The notes under the pieces were generated by a model. That model was not told the DNA's origin. It was given only the letters and a program-made list of their open reading frames with translations, and searched no databases. DNA of 64,000 nt from Phenylobacterium sp. SCN 70-31 (GTDB taxonomy: Bacteria > Pseudomonadota > Alphaproteobacteria > Caulobacterales > Caulobacteraceae). Shown piece by piece: positions 40,252 through 50,300 of the stretch. Positions within the stretch are counted from its first letter, which is position 1, and every line of letters starts with the position of its first letter. Location: the NCBI RefSeq assembly GCF_001724605.1, contig NZ_MEEX01000004.1, positions 1-64,000 on the forward strand, read 5' to 3'. Both the position numbers and the translations under genes were made by a program.

Positions 40252-41280
40252 TCACCGCCCTCGCTCCTTGCCTGGCTCAGGGCCGCCGCGGCCGAGCCGC
40301 GCGTTCACGGCCCTCAACTCGCGGGCCAGGGCCAATCTCTGGGTGTCAGGCTGCGGCATGCTCCGCACAAAGGCCTCAACCTTCACCGCTAAGGCACGAT
40401 CCTTCGGATCATTCGACCGTCCGAGCAATTGAGCTTGGCTGAGGTAGAGGCTGCGAACCGCCTGCTGCCGAGCCAAGATCCGCTGATCCCAGGGTGTCCG
40501 CTCGATCCGCCCCTGGAAGGCCGCCCCCGCGGCCTCCCGGTAGGCTGAGCGATGAACCTGCGCCATGGGTCCGCCTCCCGCCTCGTGACGGTCTCGGATC
40601 TTCCGCAACGGGGTCCGCTCGGCCTTCCGCGTCACCCCCCGTGCCCGCCGCGGTGTCGCCTCAGCCTCCACGCCGCGATCCCGTAGCGCCTGGGCGAAGG
40701 TCTGGCGCCAAACCTCCAGGTCGGCCTTCTTCGGGTTCAAGCGCTCGCCCGTGTGGCCACGTGAACATATCGCCAGGTGGACGTGTGGACGCGGCGTGTC
40801 GGTGTGGAGTGTGAACACGTAGTCATGCCGGCCTGCGAACATGTCGGCGGCGAACGACCGGGCGGCGTCCCGCACCACGATCTCTTTCGTGCCGGCCGGC
40901 ATCGACAGGATGACCGAATGGCTCAGCGGCGAGTCCCGGCGACGGGGCCTGTCGGCCATGGCTGCGGCGGCCCAGGAGTCCGCCAGATCAGCCACGTCGC
41001 GGCGATCGACCAGCAAGGCGCCGTCTGGGCCCTCCAGCTCCAGTTGGCCGTTCCGCGAGATATAGTCGAGGTGCGAACGCAGGTGGACGCCGTCGCGCGT
41101 GCGGCCGGTGACCTTGACCATCACCTCGGGCGCCCGAGAGGCGACCCGCTCCAGGCGCGCCCGCACACCGCTGCCGGCGGTCGGCGCAAGTCTCAAGACG
41201 GAGCGCGGGCGAACGATACGCTGCCGGACGGGCGGTCTCCAGACATCCTCGAAGCCCAACACCATGTGGAAGTCGGTCAT
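40252..41280 (-). CDS. Relaxase (mobilisation nuclease)
   Basis: A 342-residue relaxase. The three-histidine motif lies in FTLHTDTPRPHVHLAICS; other conserved parts are VMVKVTGRTRDGVHLRSHLDYI near residue 55 and RHSVILSMPAGT-like sequence at LSHSVILSMPAG. The C-terminal part is helical and basic. It forms a relaxosome with the MobC protein encoded upstream, whose gene overlaps by 4 bp (ATGA). The frame is open upstream to 41553 but that part lies inside mobC. It is a different family from the relaxase at 29861-31102. Confidence 0.88.
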   Translation of the reverse strand: MTDFHMVLGFEDVWRPPVRQRIVRPRSVLRLAPTAGSGVRARLERVASRAPEVMVKVTGRTRDGVHLRSHLDYISRNGQLELEGPDGALLVDRRDVADLADSWAAAAMADRPRRRDSPLSHSVILSMPAGTKEIVVRDAARSFAADMFAGRHDYVFTLHTDTPRPHVHLAICSRGHTGERLNPKKADLEVWRQTFAQALRDRGVEAEATPRRARGVTRKAERTPLRKIRDRHEAGGGPMAQVHRSAYREAAGAAFQGRIERTPWDQRILARQQAVRSLYLSQAQLLGRSNDPKDRALAVKVEAFVRSMPQPDTQRLALARELRAVNARLGRGGPEPGKERGR

Positions 41281-41792
41281 AGCTCGACCGCCCAGTAGGC
41301 GAGATTGCCCTCGAACGCCTCGCGCAGTGTGGACATGTGCGCACGTAGTTCTGTCTGCAGGTCGGCGAGGTAGGCGACCTCCAGGTCGAGCACCTTGCCC
41401 TCCATGACCGCCGTATTCAGGGCGCGGGCGATCTGGTTCACGTTCACACCGATCCGCCGCACCTCGCCCTGGACGGCGAGCAAGGCCGACGCGTCGCCAC
41501 GCGGGAAGGTCGGCCGCCCGTGAAGCCGGCGCCGAATGAGCGCCGCAGCCCATCCGTTGGGGGTCAGGCCCATGGCGGCGGCCTCGCGCACCAAGCCGTC
41601 GCCATCCTCTTCAGCCAGTCGGACGGTCAGCTTCAAGGGCCGCGAGGGAAGGCGGCCAGACACGGACGGCCCCTCGCCGGCGGCCTGGTCCATCAGGCGG
41701 CGCAGTGTCGGCGCCCGGCCTCCCTGGGCGCCCGCAGCGGCATCGAACCGGGCGAGAAGGTCGTCGGCGACCCGAATGCTGAGATTGGCCAC
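41277..41792 (-). CDS. mobC: MobC-type relaxosome protein
   Basis: A 171-residue mobilisation protein. The N-terminus starts MANLSIRVADDLLARFDAAA, an RHH-like beta strand and helix, and a second such segment is LKLTVRLAEEDGDGLVREAA. The C-terminal half contains the bacterial MobC pattern GEVRRIGVNVNQIARALN. It should bind oriT and assist nicking by the relaxase encoded next in the operon. Confidence 0.88.
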   Translation of the reverse strand: MANLSIRVADDLLARFDAAAGAQGGRAPTLRRLMDQAAGEGPSVSGRLPSRPLKLTVRLAEEDGDGLVREAAAMGLTPNGWAAALIRRRLHGRPTFPRGDASALLAVQGEVRRIGVNVNQIARALNTAVMEGKVLDLEVAYLADLQTELRAHMSTLREAFEGNLAYWAVEL

Positions 41793-42024
41793 TGGGCCGC
41801 TCCACGTAGTGATCCGCCGCCGCGAAGGCTATCCTGCCCTAGACAGCAACGAGCCAAGACTGGCCCCTCCCCTCGGCGTCGGCGACGCGTAAGTCTACGC
41901 CCCGCCGCCGCTCGCCCGCCGGCTCTGCGAGCCGCCCCAGCCGGGCCAAGGGCGACGGAGCACTGAGTCTGCTCGGGGCCCAGAAGCCGACATTTGTATT
42001 CGTCCGAAGCAGACACATGGCAAC
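41793..42024. other. Gap upstream of mobC, possible oriT region
   Basis: No gene is seen in these 232 bp between mobC and the PIN gene. By analogy with other MobC/relaxase pairs the oriT may lie here. Short inverted sequences occur (GGCGTCGGCGACGC near 41875), but no nick site can be named. Confidence 0.3.
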
Positions 42025-42645
42025 TTAAAGCCACAGACCGCCCCACGGCTTAACGTGGGCCCACCACTCGACCGGGGTGAGAATTCGTATTGGCAACAGA
42101 TGCAGGCGCTCTCGCTTGCGAACGATCGTTCGGCGGTCGCAGGTGCAGAAGACATCACAACCGAGGCCAATGGCGTTGCCGATTAGCTCTCGATCCGCAA
42201 GGTCGGGGAGCGCAGACACAAACGGAGCATCGAGGAGCCGCCGGCCCAGACTCGCTGCGAAGGCGCTGTCGTCGCTGGGCAGCTCCACAAGTTGGACTGT
42301 GTACTCCAACAACTCGGCTTTGACATCGGCGTCGGGGGTGCCCTGGATTTCATCCAGGGTCTTGCGCGACGCGATCAGATCCCAGTCGGCCCGAGCGCCG
42401 ACTTGAAATACGTGCATGAGCGCCTCGACGTCATGCGCGCACGTTCGATCGAGTCCTGCCGGCATCGCCGCCTGCTCGAAGATCGGCTCCCTATGCTTAA
42501 CGAGAAGGTTCACGACATTTGTGTCTAGGAAGACCCGGCCGGGAATCTTCTCAAAGGGATAGCGGGCGCAGTCCTCACTGTGCTGCGCCTGGCTCCGGTA
42601 GAGCACCCATTTACGTCGAGAAGAATCCCAATGCTCCAGGCCCAT
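42025..42645 (-). CDS. PIN-domain protein, last gene of the DISARM-like operon
   Basis: A 206-residue protein. The PIN-like nuclease part starts at RVFLDTNVVNLLVKHRE, with the first metal-binding aspartate, continues through a conserved glutamate in SRKTLDEIQG, and ends with LADRELIGNAIGLGCDVFCTCDRR, which holds the remaining acidic residues. PIN proteins are Mg-dependent RNases or DNases. No antitoxin gene is beside it. It starts 6 bp after the stop of the methyltransferase gene and on the same strand, so it is probably the sixth cistron of the operon running from 54304. A stand-alone gene picked up nearby is the alternative. Confidence 0.75.
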   Translation of the reverse strand: MGLEHWDSSRRKWVLYRSQAQHSEDCARYPFEKIPGRVFLDTNVVNLLVKHREPIFEQAAMPAGLDRTCAHDVEALMHVFQVGARADWDLIASRKTLDEIQGTPDADVKAELLEYTVQLVELPSDDSAFAASLGRRLLDAPFVSALPDLADRELIGNAIGLGCDVFCTCDRRTIVRKRERLHLLPIRILTPVEWWAHVKPWGGLWL

Positions 42646-42651
42646 TGGCAG

Positions 42652-44292
42652 TCACTGCTCGCTATCGCTTGGTGGACGTGAAAGCTGAAGCGTCTCAAGC
42701 AGACGAACCGAAATGGAGGCCGAGCCGCAAACACGGTCCAACTGTTCACTGGCATGTGTCGAATTCAGTGCCGCCGCCAGGGCTTCGACGCTTGCCGCCA
42801 GAGGGGTGGTGGGCACAAGGAGGATCACGTGATTTTCTGCGATGATTCCGCCGTGCTCCTCAACGAACGCCGCAGGAATCGGAGCCGCGGTGATTCGCCG
42901 CTTCTGCCCTCGCGAAGACGTCCGTTGAATCGCGACGCACCCGGTCCGCACGATGTATGGAGCCGCTTCAGGCGCATCTACCCAACCACTCTCCTTGTGT
43001 TCGAGGGCTCGGTCGAAATCGAACTTGCCTTCGGGCGAGATGGCCTTCGCCCAAACCAGCGGATATCGACCCGAGCCAGCCTCCGTGTGCAGTCGCTCGG
43101 GCTGGCGATTGGCGACCAGGTAGCCAATGGAGCCTCGATAACCCCAGTCCGCGAGCGTCGCACTCTGATCGAGTTCCTTGCCGGGAAGGCGCCAGGGTGC
43201 GCCGCCGGCGCCGATGATCGCATCTCCAAGGGCCTTGAACGCGCCGTCGGACTTCAAAAGGCCGCTGCTCGCCTTGCTCTCCGCTGACGTGGCCAAGGGA
43301 CGTTGGCGACGCCGCAGCACGACGAAGCAGGCGTCCTGCGTTGCATCGAGGAACACATCGCTTCGCTTTTCGATCAGGTCGATCACTAGGACCTCCGCAA
43401 GCGAGGCCACTGTTGCGCGGAAGGTTTTGAATTCCGGCCCACCGAGGAACGAAGCGGGGATGACATAGCCGATCAAACCACGGGCCGGGACGTGGTCCAG
43501 GGCTCTGCGCAGGAACATCGCGTAGAGGTTCAGTCGACCGTTGGAGATGTCGAGGAACTCGTCCTGCCTTGCGGTCTCGATCGCACGCGGTAACCGCAGG
43601 TAGGGCGGGTTGCCGATCTCGTGGTCGATCTCCGTCGCCGCACCAACTGGCGCCGCCAAGCTGTCGCCCGTGGCTACGATCGTGAGCGAAGCGACCAGCG
43701 CCTCCGCGATACCGAACTCCTCGACGAGCATGCGCCGTAGAAGCGCGTTGGCGAGACTGGCCAGGTCGGCATCAATTTCACAGCCGCGCAGCTGGGCGGC
43801 CAAATCCGATACGATCACGTCGTCCGCGACACCTGACGCGCGCCAGACGCAGACCTTGCGCCGCGCCAGGGGGACGAGGAATGCGGCGCCGCCGGCTGCC
43901 GGATCACGCAGGCGGTGGGTGGCCAGGTCGAGGCCAAGATCCTGGAGCCTACCCAGCAGGTGATCCACCAAGTGGGGCGGGGTGAAATAGGCCCCCAAAC
44001 GCTTTCGCCGCTCTCCCGGCATGAGCACGGCATAAACGCTAGCGATGGCGTGGTCCTTCCACGCGGGACTCAGCTTCCCAAGGGCTTCCACGACCGCCGG
44101 CGTTCCCTGGCCCGCGATCAAGGCGAGACACTGGCTGAGCGCGTCTGAAGCATTCGCTCGAGATCGGTATGCGGTCAGAATTGTCTTGATGAGAGGACCT
44201 GCATCCTCCGCCCGATCAACATGCCCCTTCGGAGGCTCCGGCCGAACCGCGACGATCTCTGAAGCGTGGAAGTCCTGGAGGCGCGCCATCAT
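42652..44292 (-). CDS. N6-adenine DNA methyltransferase, Eco57I/type IIG-like, in DISARM-like operon
   Basis: A 546-residue class I DNA methyltransferase. Motif X is GAYFTPPHLVDHLL, motif I is RDPAAGGAAFLVPL, motif II region GCEIDADLASLAN, and motif IV is the N6-adenine type GNPPYLRL. The C-terminal 250 residues should form the target-recognition part. No nuclease motif is seen. It should mark the host's own DNA for the adjacent DrmABC genes. DISARM class 1 uses an adenine methylase (DrmMI) placed before drmA and class 2 a cytosine methylase after drmC; here an adenine enzyme lies after drmC. Start overlaps the drmC stop. Confidence 0.88.
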   Translation of the reverse strand: MMARLQDFHASEIVAVRPEPPKGHVDRAEDAGPLIKTILTAYRSRANASDALSQCLALIAGQGTPAVVEALGKLSPAWKDHAIASVYAVLMPGERRKRLGAYFTPPHLVDHLLGRLQDLGLDLATHRLRDPAAGGAAFLVPLARRKVCVWRASGVADDVIVSDLAAQLRGCEIDADLASLANALLRRMLVEEFGIAEALVASLTIVATGDSLAAPVGAATEIDHEIGNPPYLRLPRAIETARQDEFLDISNGRLNLYAMFLRRALDHVPARGLIGYVIPASFLGGPEFKTFRATVASLAEVLVIDLIEKRSDVFLDATQDACFVVLRRRQRPLATSAESKASSGLLKSDGAFKALGDAIIGAGGAPWRLPGKELDQSATLADWGYRGSIGYLVANRQPERLHTEAGSGRYPLVWAKAISPEGKFDFDRALEHKESGWVDAPEAAPYIVRTGCVAIQRTSSRGQKRRITAAPIPAAFVEEHGGIIAENHVILLVPTTPLAASVEALAAALNSTHASEQLDRVCGSASISVRLLETLQLSRPPSDSEQ

Positions 44293-45170
44293 CGCGCCTC
44301 CTGCGATGATGCTGGCGCGGGGAACGCGGGCCGTCGACGATCCGCCGATACCCGTTCAGCAACGATCTCGACCGCCCGAACGACGCTCGCCACGACGCGG
44401 GCGGCCTTGCCGTCCACGAGGACGCCGAGCTCCATGGACCGCCGTTCGTAGCGGGTCATGTTCGCGCTGCCGACGTAGGCAAGGTCTTGGTCTGCCAGGA
44501 TCACCTTGGCGTGAAACGTCTCGAAGCCCTTCGGTAATGGGAGGGTGTAGTTGCGGACGTCCACGCCCAGTCGAGCCAGTTCTTCGATGCGTTCGCTCGC
44601 CCTTGCCAAGGCGCCGCCGTAGCGCCGAACCACCAGAACCTTTTGGACGGCGCGCGTGCGCTGAAACAACGTGACCACGTAGTCCAGCCCGTCCTTGTTC
44701 AGAAACGGCGTCAGCACCGTGAGCGTGTTCACCGCGGCGTCCGCTATGCGAGCGAAAGCCTCATCAGATGAAACGAGACCGGCGTAGCTGAAGCCCGTTC
44801 TGGGAAGCGCCCGAACCACTCCGTTTGTCGACGCGGGGAAGGTCACGACCGTCGTAGCGCGGCCGTCGTGGGGCAAGGCGCTATACATCGCGGCCGCCCC
44901 GTCGAGAAAACCCGGAATGCCGCCAGGCATACGCTCGGGTCCACCGGTCCACCCCTGACCGATCGCGGTCACCCAGCCACGCCGCTCGAAGTCCGTCAGG
45001 ACACGCAGGGCCGCACCAGCCGGCGCGCTTTCAAGCCGGACGGCATCGAGCATGCCGTTGGGGCTTGATTGCAGCAAGCGCGCGACCAGCGCCGCCGTTG
45101 AACAATCCGGGCCTAACGCCTCGACCAACGATCTCCCGAGCGCTTCGCCTATGGCTGCTGAAGTCGTCAT
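44289..45170 (-). CDS. drmC: DrmC, phospholipase D-like DISARM protein
   Basis: A 293-residue protein with one complete PLD motif near residue 220: HAKVILADQDLAYVGSANMT (HxKx4Dx6GSxN). An earlier segment LTPFLNKDGLDYVVTLF marks the start of the PLD fold. The first 110 residues are helical, as in other DrmC proteins. DrmC is the third core gene of DISARM and is not strictly needed for protection in tested systems. It overlaps drmB by 4 bp. Confidence 0.88.
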   Translation of the reverse strand: MTTSAAIGEALGRSLVEALGPDCSTAALVARLLQSSPNGMLDAVRLESAPAGAALRVLTDFERRGWVTAIGQGWTGGPERMPGGIPGFLDGAAAMYSALPHDGRATTVVTFPASTNGVVRALPRTGFSYAGLVSSDEAFARIADAAVNTLTVLTPFLNKDGLDYVVTLFQRTRAVQKVLVVRRYGGALARASERIEELARLGVDVRNYTLPLPKGFETFHAKVILADQDLAYVGSANMTRYERRSMELGVLVDGKAARVVASVVRAVEIVAERVSADRRRPAFPAPASSQEAR

Positions 45171-47389
45171 GCCGGCCCTGCGCCTGCGCGGCGGGCCGCG
45201 ACCTCATAGAATCCGAGCAGCGGCGTCCCGTTGTCGTCCCAGCGCGGCGCGCCGCGACCGATCAGGACGGAGCGGGAAAGGAGTTCATTTCGGGTGATGC
45301 AGGCGTTTTCCGGGATGAGGACGCAATCCGGGCATGCGCCACCGCGGTGGCTGCAGACACTCTCAGACCCGCACCTCAGGCTGACGGGATTGACCATTTG
45401 GTCGAGAACCTCGTTCCCAAACTGAGGATCGCCGCGGTCCCGCCACATCGAGGAAAGGTTGCCCAGGTCCATCGTCATACCCCGGCGATAGACCAGGAAC
45501 GCCAGGTCGGGTGCGAAGATGTGCTCGCCGAAGGACCCCAGGTCGAGGCCGGACATGGAGGCGCTCACACCGATCAGGTGATGGGCCAGGGTATGCAGTA
45601 GCGTGTAGACGAAGGGATAGGCTTGGCGGGGGACGGCCCGTTCGCGACGGTACTCGTCAAGGAAGCGGGAAAAGCAAGATGCGGGGTCATGTTCTAGCCC
45701 CGCGAATTCTTCGATCAGGCGACCGCCGAGCCGTACCCCCGCCGGGGCCGGCGCCAGCTGCACGCCGTTCTCGGTGAGCCATTCAATGACGGCGTCCTCG
45801 TCCAACCGGACATAGAACCCTTCGTTCGATTGCAGCAGGCATAGGACCGGATGCCGGGCGTCGTCGCCAACCTGAACACGATCGAACAGCCTCAAGCGAA
45901 CCGGCAACTCTCCATCGCCGGCCTTCTCCCGCTTGACGATCGGTGACGACGACGTCCGCGTGTAGCCGAAGGTGTACTCGCAGACCTTCACATCACGGAT
46001 CAGACGCATCTCAGCGATGCCGAGAAAATCCAGACGCCGGCGGCTCTCGCGTCTCAGCTGGTCAAACTCGGGCTCTGTGAGGCCGTCTGGCCGCAGGAAC
46101 GGATCGAGGATGGTGACATCGACCGAGACGTCCTTACCGTCGTGCATCTGGCCACCGTGCAGCTTCTCTTGGACCAGCGTCTCGTGGTCCACGCTCATTC
46201 GCAGCGGATCGAACCGGCGCACATAGTTCTGTCGCTCACGGCAGGCGGTGGCGATGCCCTGAGTCGCGGACTGGTGGCCTGCGAAGACCGAAGCGTTCCA
46301 GTCGTCCTCCCAGCGCGTCAGAACCGCGCGGGAGGCTTCGATCTGCTCTGCAGGGGTTACACCGCCGGCGACTAAGGTCTGCAGCAGATCACGCATCGCC
46401 GTGTAGTTCTGCCACTCGCCGCGGCGTCCGGCCGCCTCCAACAGGCGGGCCTTGTCGGTGTCGGAAAGGTGCGTCGGCGGGTAGCCGTAGCGCGTAGAAA
46501 TGAAGCCCTCGAGCTGATTGACCTGGCTCGCGGCCAGCAAAGACACGAACTGGTCCTGGTCGAACACGAGCAGCCGGTCGCCATGGGGGTAGTAGGCCGC
46601 GGACGCGCGGTAGGACACCGGCTCCATGTTCATCTCGGCCACGATCGCCAGGTTCTGATCGAGTAACGGCCCCAGCAGCTCCAGGGTGCGCCGATCACGC
46701 TGGAGGATGGGACGCACCGTCCGGCAATTGACGCATTCGAAGTGCCACCCGGCGAGGGGGCCGGGCGGCCGGCGCAGATAGAATCGATCCGAGTCGCAGG
46801 CTCCGCAGCGGGTGATTTCCCGCACTTCGGCGCGGTTTGAGACCCAGTGCCGGTAGCTTGGCGACAGCGCCTCGACTTCACCCGACCAGTGGGCGAGGAC
46901 CACGTCGATCTGCTCCCAGTCGTTGGCGCAGCCGGTGCGACCGGTCGGGCATGCCTGCGGAAACCGCTCCGCCTCCTCCGTCAGGCGATTTAGCCGCCGG
47001 CACTCGCGATGCAGTCCGCAGCGCGTACAGGTGAAGGCGAGCGGGAACGGCACGTAGCCAACCCGGTCTGGGATCTGGAACGCGAGATCGCCGATGCGCA
47101 CGCGCACGGCATCGTCGCTGAGAACGCGAGCATCGACCGCCAGGGCGGCCGGCGTAGGGTGGCGCAGGTTTTGCCCCCGCATCGCCCGGCCTGCCCACGC
47201 CTCGAAATACTCCTGAATCTGCTCGCTAATCAGACGTTGCGTGATGGGGCGGAGCTCGGCCGTGGGGTTGCCTGTGAATGGCAAGGCCATGCAGGCGCCG
47301 GAGCCGCCTTCGAAGGTGAACAGGCTGTGCGGAGCGTAGGCAGTGGCGAGCTGGCTGCGCGAACGCTGCATGATGGGTGGTTTGGTCAT
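45167..47389 (-). CDS. drmB: DrmB, DUF1998-domain DISARM protein
   Basis: A 740-residue protein. It has an N-terminal zinc-binding part (FTCTRCGLHRECRRL and later CGACDSDRFYL with CVNC) and a C-terminal DUF1998 domain with YTLLHTLAHHLIGVSASM and the cysteine group CGSESVCSHRGGACPDC. DrmB forms a complex with the DrmA helicase that binds DNA ends and is the core of DISARM. ATG 47389 lies 2 bp after the drmA stop; the frame continues 33 codons upstream but inside drmA. Confidence 0.92.
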   Translation of the reverse strand: MTKPPIMQRSRSQLATAYAPHSLFTFEGGSGACMALPFTGNPTAELRPITQRLISEQIQEYFEAWAGRAMRGQNLRHPTPAALAVDARVLSDDAVRVRIGDLAFQIPDRVGYVPFPLAFTCTRCGLHRECRRLNRLTEEAERFPQACPTGRTGCANDWEQIDVVLAHWSGEVEALSPSYRHWVSNRAEVREITRCGACDSDRFYLRRPPGPLAGWHFECVNCRTVRPILQRDRRTLELLGPLLDQNLAIVAEMNMEPVSYRASAAYYPHGDRLLVFDQDQFVSLLAASQVNQLEGFISTRYGYPPTHLSDTDKARLLEAAGRRGEWQNYTAMRDLLQTLVAGGVTPAEQIEASRAVLTRWEDDWNASVFAGHQSATQGIATACRERQNYVRRFDPLRMSVDHETLVQEKLHGGQMHDGKDVSVDVTILDPFLRPDGLTEPEFDQLRRESRRRLDFLGIAEMRLIRDVKVCEYTFGYTRTSSSPIVKREKAGDGELPVRLRLFDRVQVGDDARHPVLCLLQSNEGFYVRLDEDAVIEWLTENGVQLAPAPAGVRLGGRLIEEFAGLEHDPASCFSRFLDEYRRERAVPRQAYPFVYTLLHTLAHHLIGVSASMSGLDLGSFGEHIFAPDLAFLVYRRGMTMDLGNLSSMWRDRGDPQFGNEVLDQMVNPVSLRCGSESVCSHRGGACPDCVLIPENACITRNELLSRSVLIGRGAPRWDDNGTPLLGFYEVAARRAGAGPA

Positions 47390-47391
47390 CG

Positions 47392-50300
47392 TCAGGCCTC
47401 GCCATCCAATTCGCTCGCGGCGCCGCGGCGCCGGCGAGCGACACCGCGGTTGCGGACCATCGCCATCGCGTCGGAGACCTCTTCCCACGAGATCGTCTCA
47501 TTCCGCGGCGTGCGCCCTGATGCCAGAATCTGACCCGCCGCATCGACGTCGCGTAGACTGGTCATGGGGCGTTGCATGCCGCTGAGCGGGTTGTTCCAAA
47601 AATCCCCGAGCCTTCCCACGAACTCGCCGCTGCCGACGCTGGCCTGAATGCGAGCCGCCGCCCCGCGCACGAGATCGCCGTAGTATTCGGGATTGGTGGG
47701 GCCGCCGATTTGCGCGCCGGTGCCGACCGCCGTGGCGACGAAACGGACACAGTCATCGAACTGATTCGGGTCCTTAAGCAGCCGGTCCATCGCCTCCACG
47801 GTGGTGGGAAGGGCGACGAGGCCCTTGTCGTCGTCGGCCGCCGCGACGAAACGCTCCTGGTGGCGGACCCCGGCGGCCCATGTCTGGACGAGCGAGGGAA
47901 TGGTTCGCGCGATCGCCCGATCCGCCCAACGCTCAACCGCCGGGGGCGAGATCATGCGTTCCAGCAGCCGGTGGAATGACTCATGCACCTCGACCACGAA
48001 GCGGTCACGCCGGGTTTGCGGTGTCGGGATCAAAAGGGAGAAGCCGACGTGGGTCCGGCCGACCCGAGAGGAGGCCTGGATGTATTCGGCGATATCCGAT
48101 GGCATGCCAGCGAAGGCCATCGCATTGAACACCTCCACATCGACGCCATGGGAAATGGCGGACGTCGCCACAATCCCGCGCAAGGCCCCGGCGATGTCGT
48201 CGGCCATGGGGTCAAAGGCCCTTTCCGCCGCGCGGATCACGCCCTGAATCCCACCGATGTCGACGCCTCCCGAAATCAAAGACATCTCGAAATTGGTCAG
48301 TTCGTAGTCCGGACCCATGGCGGCATGCGCCTCCCGGACCTCGCCTTCGAGCGCGGACAGGATCTGGTCACCGCCCTTTTTGTTGGTGACGTAGGTGAGC
48401 TCGATCCGGTGCAGGTCGACGAGCGCGGCCAAGCGATCGAACCGGCTGGCCGCGATTGCATCATCGACCGCGGCCCGACGCTGGTCGCCCCAACGCGACC
48501 GCAGGACGTTTTCCTGGATTTCCCGGGCGGCCCTCGCCGTGCGGACTGGATCGGCCGAGGCCAGGTCCCGCTGCCAGCGGGTGATTGTGGCGGCATGGGC
48601 GGCGAGGACCGAAAGAGTGGTGACCGTGTGCAGCCGGCCATTGGTCATCAGGGAGGCGTAGACCCTCCCCCACGGCGCGGCGGCCTCGCGCCCCCGCGCG
48701 GTCGCGCGTGCGGCCGCCCGCGAACGGTCCGCCTCGCCCCCGGGGATGAATTGGGCCATCTGGGTGTAGAAGCCCCCGTGCAAGGCGGGGCCGGGGTGGG
48801 GAAATTGAACGACGGCCTTCTGGTAGAGTGCGCGCGCATGTTTGGCCACGTCAGCCGCCGTCGCCGTTGCACCGATGACGTGCGGCAGCCGCGGCCGGTC
48901 TGGAGCGCCCGGGATTCGGCAGGCGCGGTTCCCCAACAACCTGGCGAGCCGTTCGAGCCACGCGAACAGCCCGGTTTCGAAGATGCCTCCGAAGGTCCCG
49001 AGACTTTCCTCGAGAAGGTGCATCTCATCCTGGACGATGAGACTGGGGAACGGGTCGAAGAACACTTCCGCGCCAGCCCGATAGGCCGGGGATACCCTGC
49101 CCCAACCGGCCGGCGGGGCGGCACCGGCCGGTTGGCCGCTCGGCATATGCAGTAGGCCGCCGACACCGCCTTCAACCCACCGGGCCATCCCAAACATCCC
49201 GGCGATCCGGTCGACGGTCGTCGTGCTCTGGCCGAGCAGCGCCAGCTTGTCGATCGTACCGAGCAGCACCGATGGCGCCCGCCGATAAATGTCCGTGTCT
49301 GCAAGCAGGAACGGCAACGGCTCGGGCGCTTCCGACCGGTGCGCCCGGTTCCAGTCGCATCGATCGTTCAGGCAAACGATCCCGAGACGGTTGTGCCGTT
49401 CAGGAAAGAGTCGCAACGCCGTCCCGCGCCCGGACCGGCAGAAGGGGCACTCCGGCAGCTTGTTCCAGGCCTCGCGGGCTGCGGCGTACTCCCTATCGAC
49501 GCGCTCCTGGCTCGCTAGCAGGGCGCCCTCGTCGGCTGCTCGCGGATCACTCCAGGCTGGGACGCACCTCAGGGATTCTTCCACGACCCCCGGGCGGGCT
49601 TCCGTGGAATTGGGCGTATTGCTCCCTCCGACCCAGAAACCGATCTCGAAGGGACTTCCACCCACCCCTTCGGATCGGCGGACCATCTCGGCGCGGGCAA
49701 GAAGCCTGGCGAGACGCTGGGCTTGTTGGACCGTCAGGAGCCGCAACGGATAGTGCATCATCGCGGTCACGCCGCGATGCTTACCGCGAAGGCGGTCCAA
49801 AAAGAGCGCGTAGACGAGGATGCCGAAGAACGCCTCTGTCTTACCGCCCCCAGTCGACATGTAGAGCAGGCTGACGGCGTCCTCGTCGAAACCCGCCTCG
49901 AAGCGGTCGGAATACTCGGGCAGCCTCGAGGCGAGCGTCGGAATGTGGGCCAACACGAACGCGAGCTGGAAGAGACGCCAGCCAGGCGGCGGCTCACCCT
50001 CCCGCGGCGGATTTGCCGCGTCGAAGGTCTGGTTCAGAAGAATCCAGGCCCGATAGGGTGCGGCGCGCGCATCGGTCGGCGCCTGCGACCAGGCTGCGCG
50101 CGCCTCAACGAGCACATCGATGCCCCGGTTGATCCGCGACGATTCTCGCGTCCAGGCCGCCAGGTCGTCCTGAAAGCGGGCGGATTGGCTCACTTCGTCG
50201 GCGGCGGTGCCCTCTTCGCCGGGCCCCGACAGTTCCGTCGTTGTCCGAACCCGTTCTATCCATGCGTCCATCGCCCGCGGGAGGGCCTGTAGGTCGCTGA

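Noticed and set aside
47983..49155. A 390-codon plus-strand frame inside drmA
   Set aside because: It is the shadow of drmA, whose helicase motifs cover this part on the other strand.
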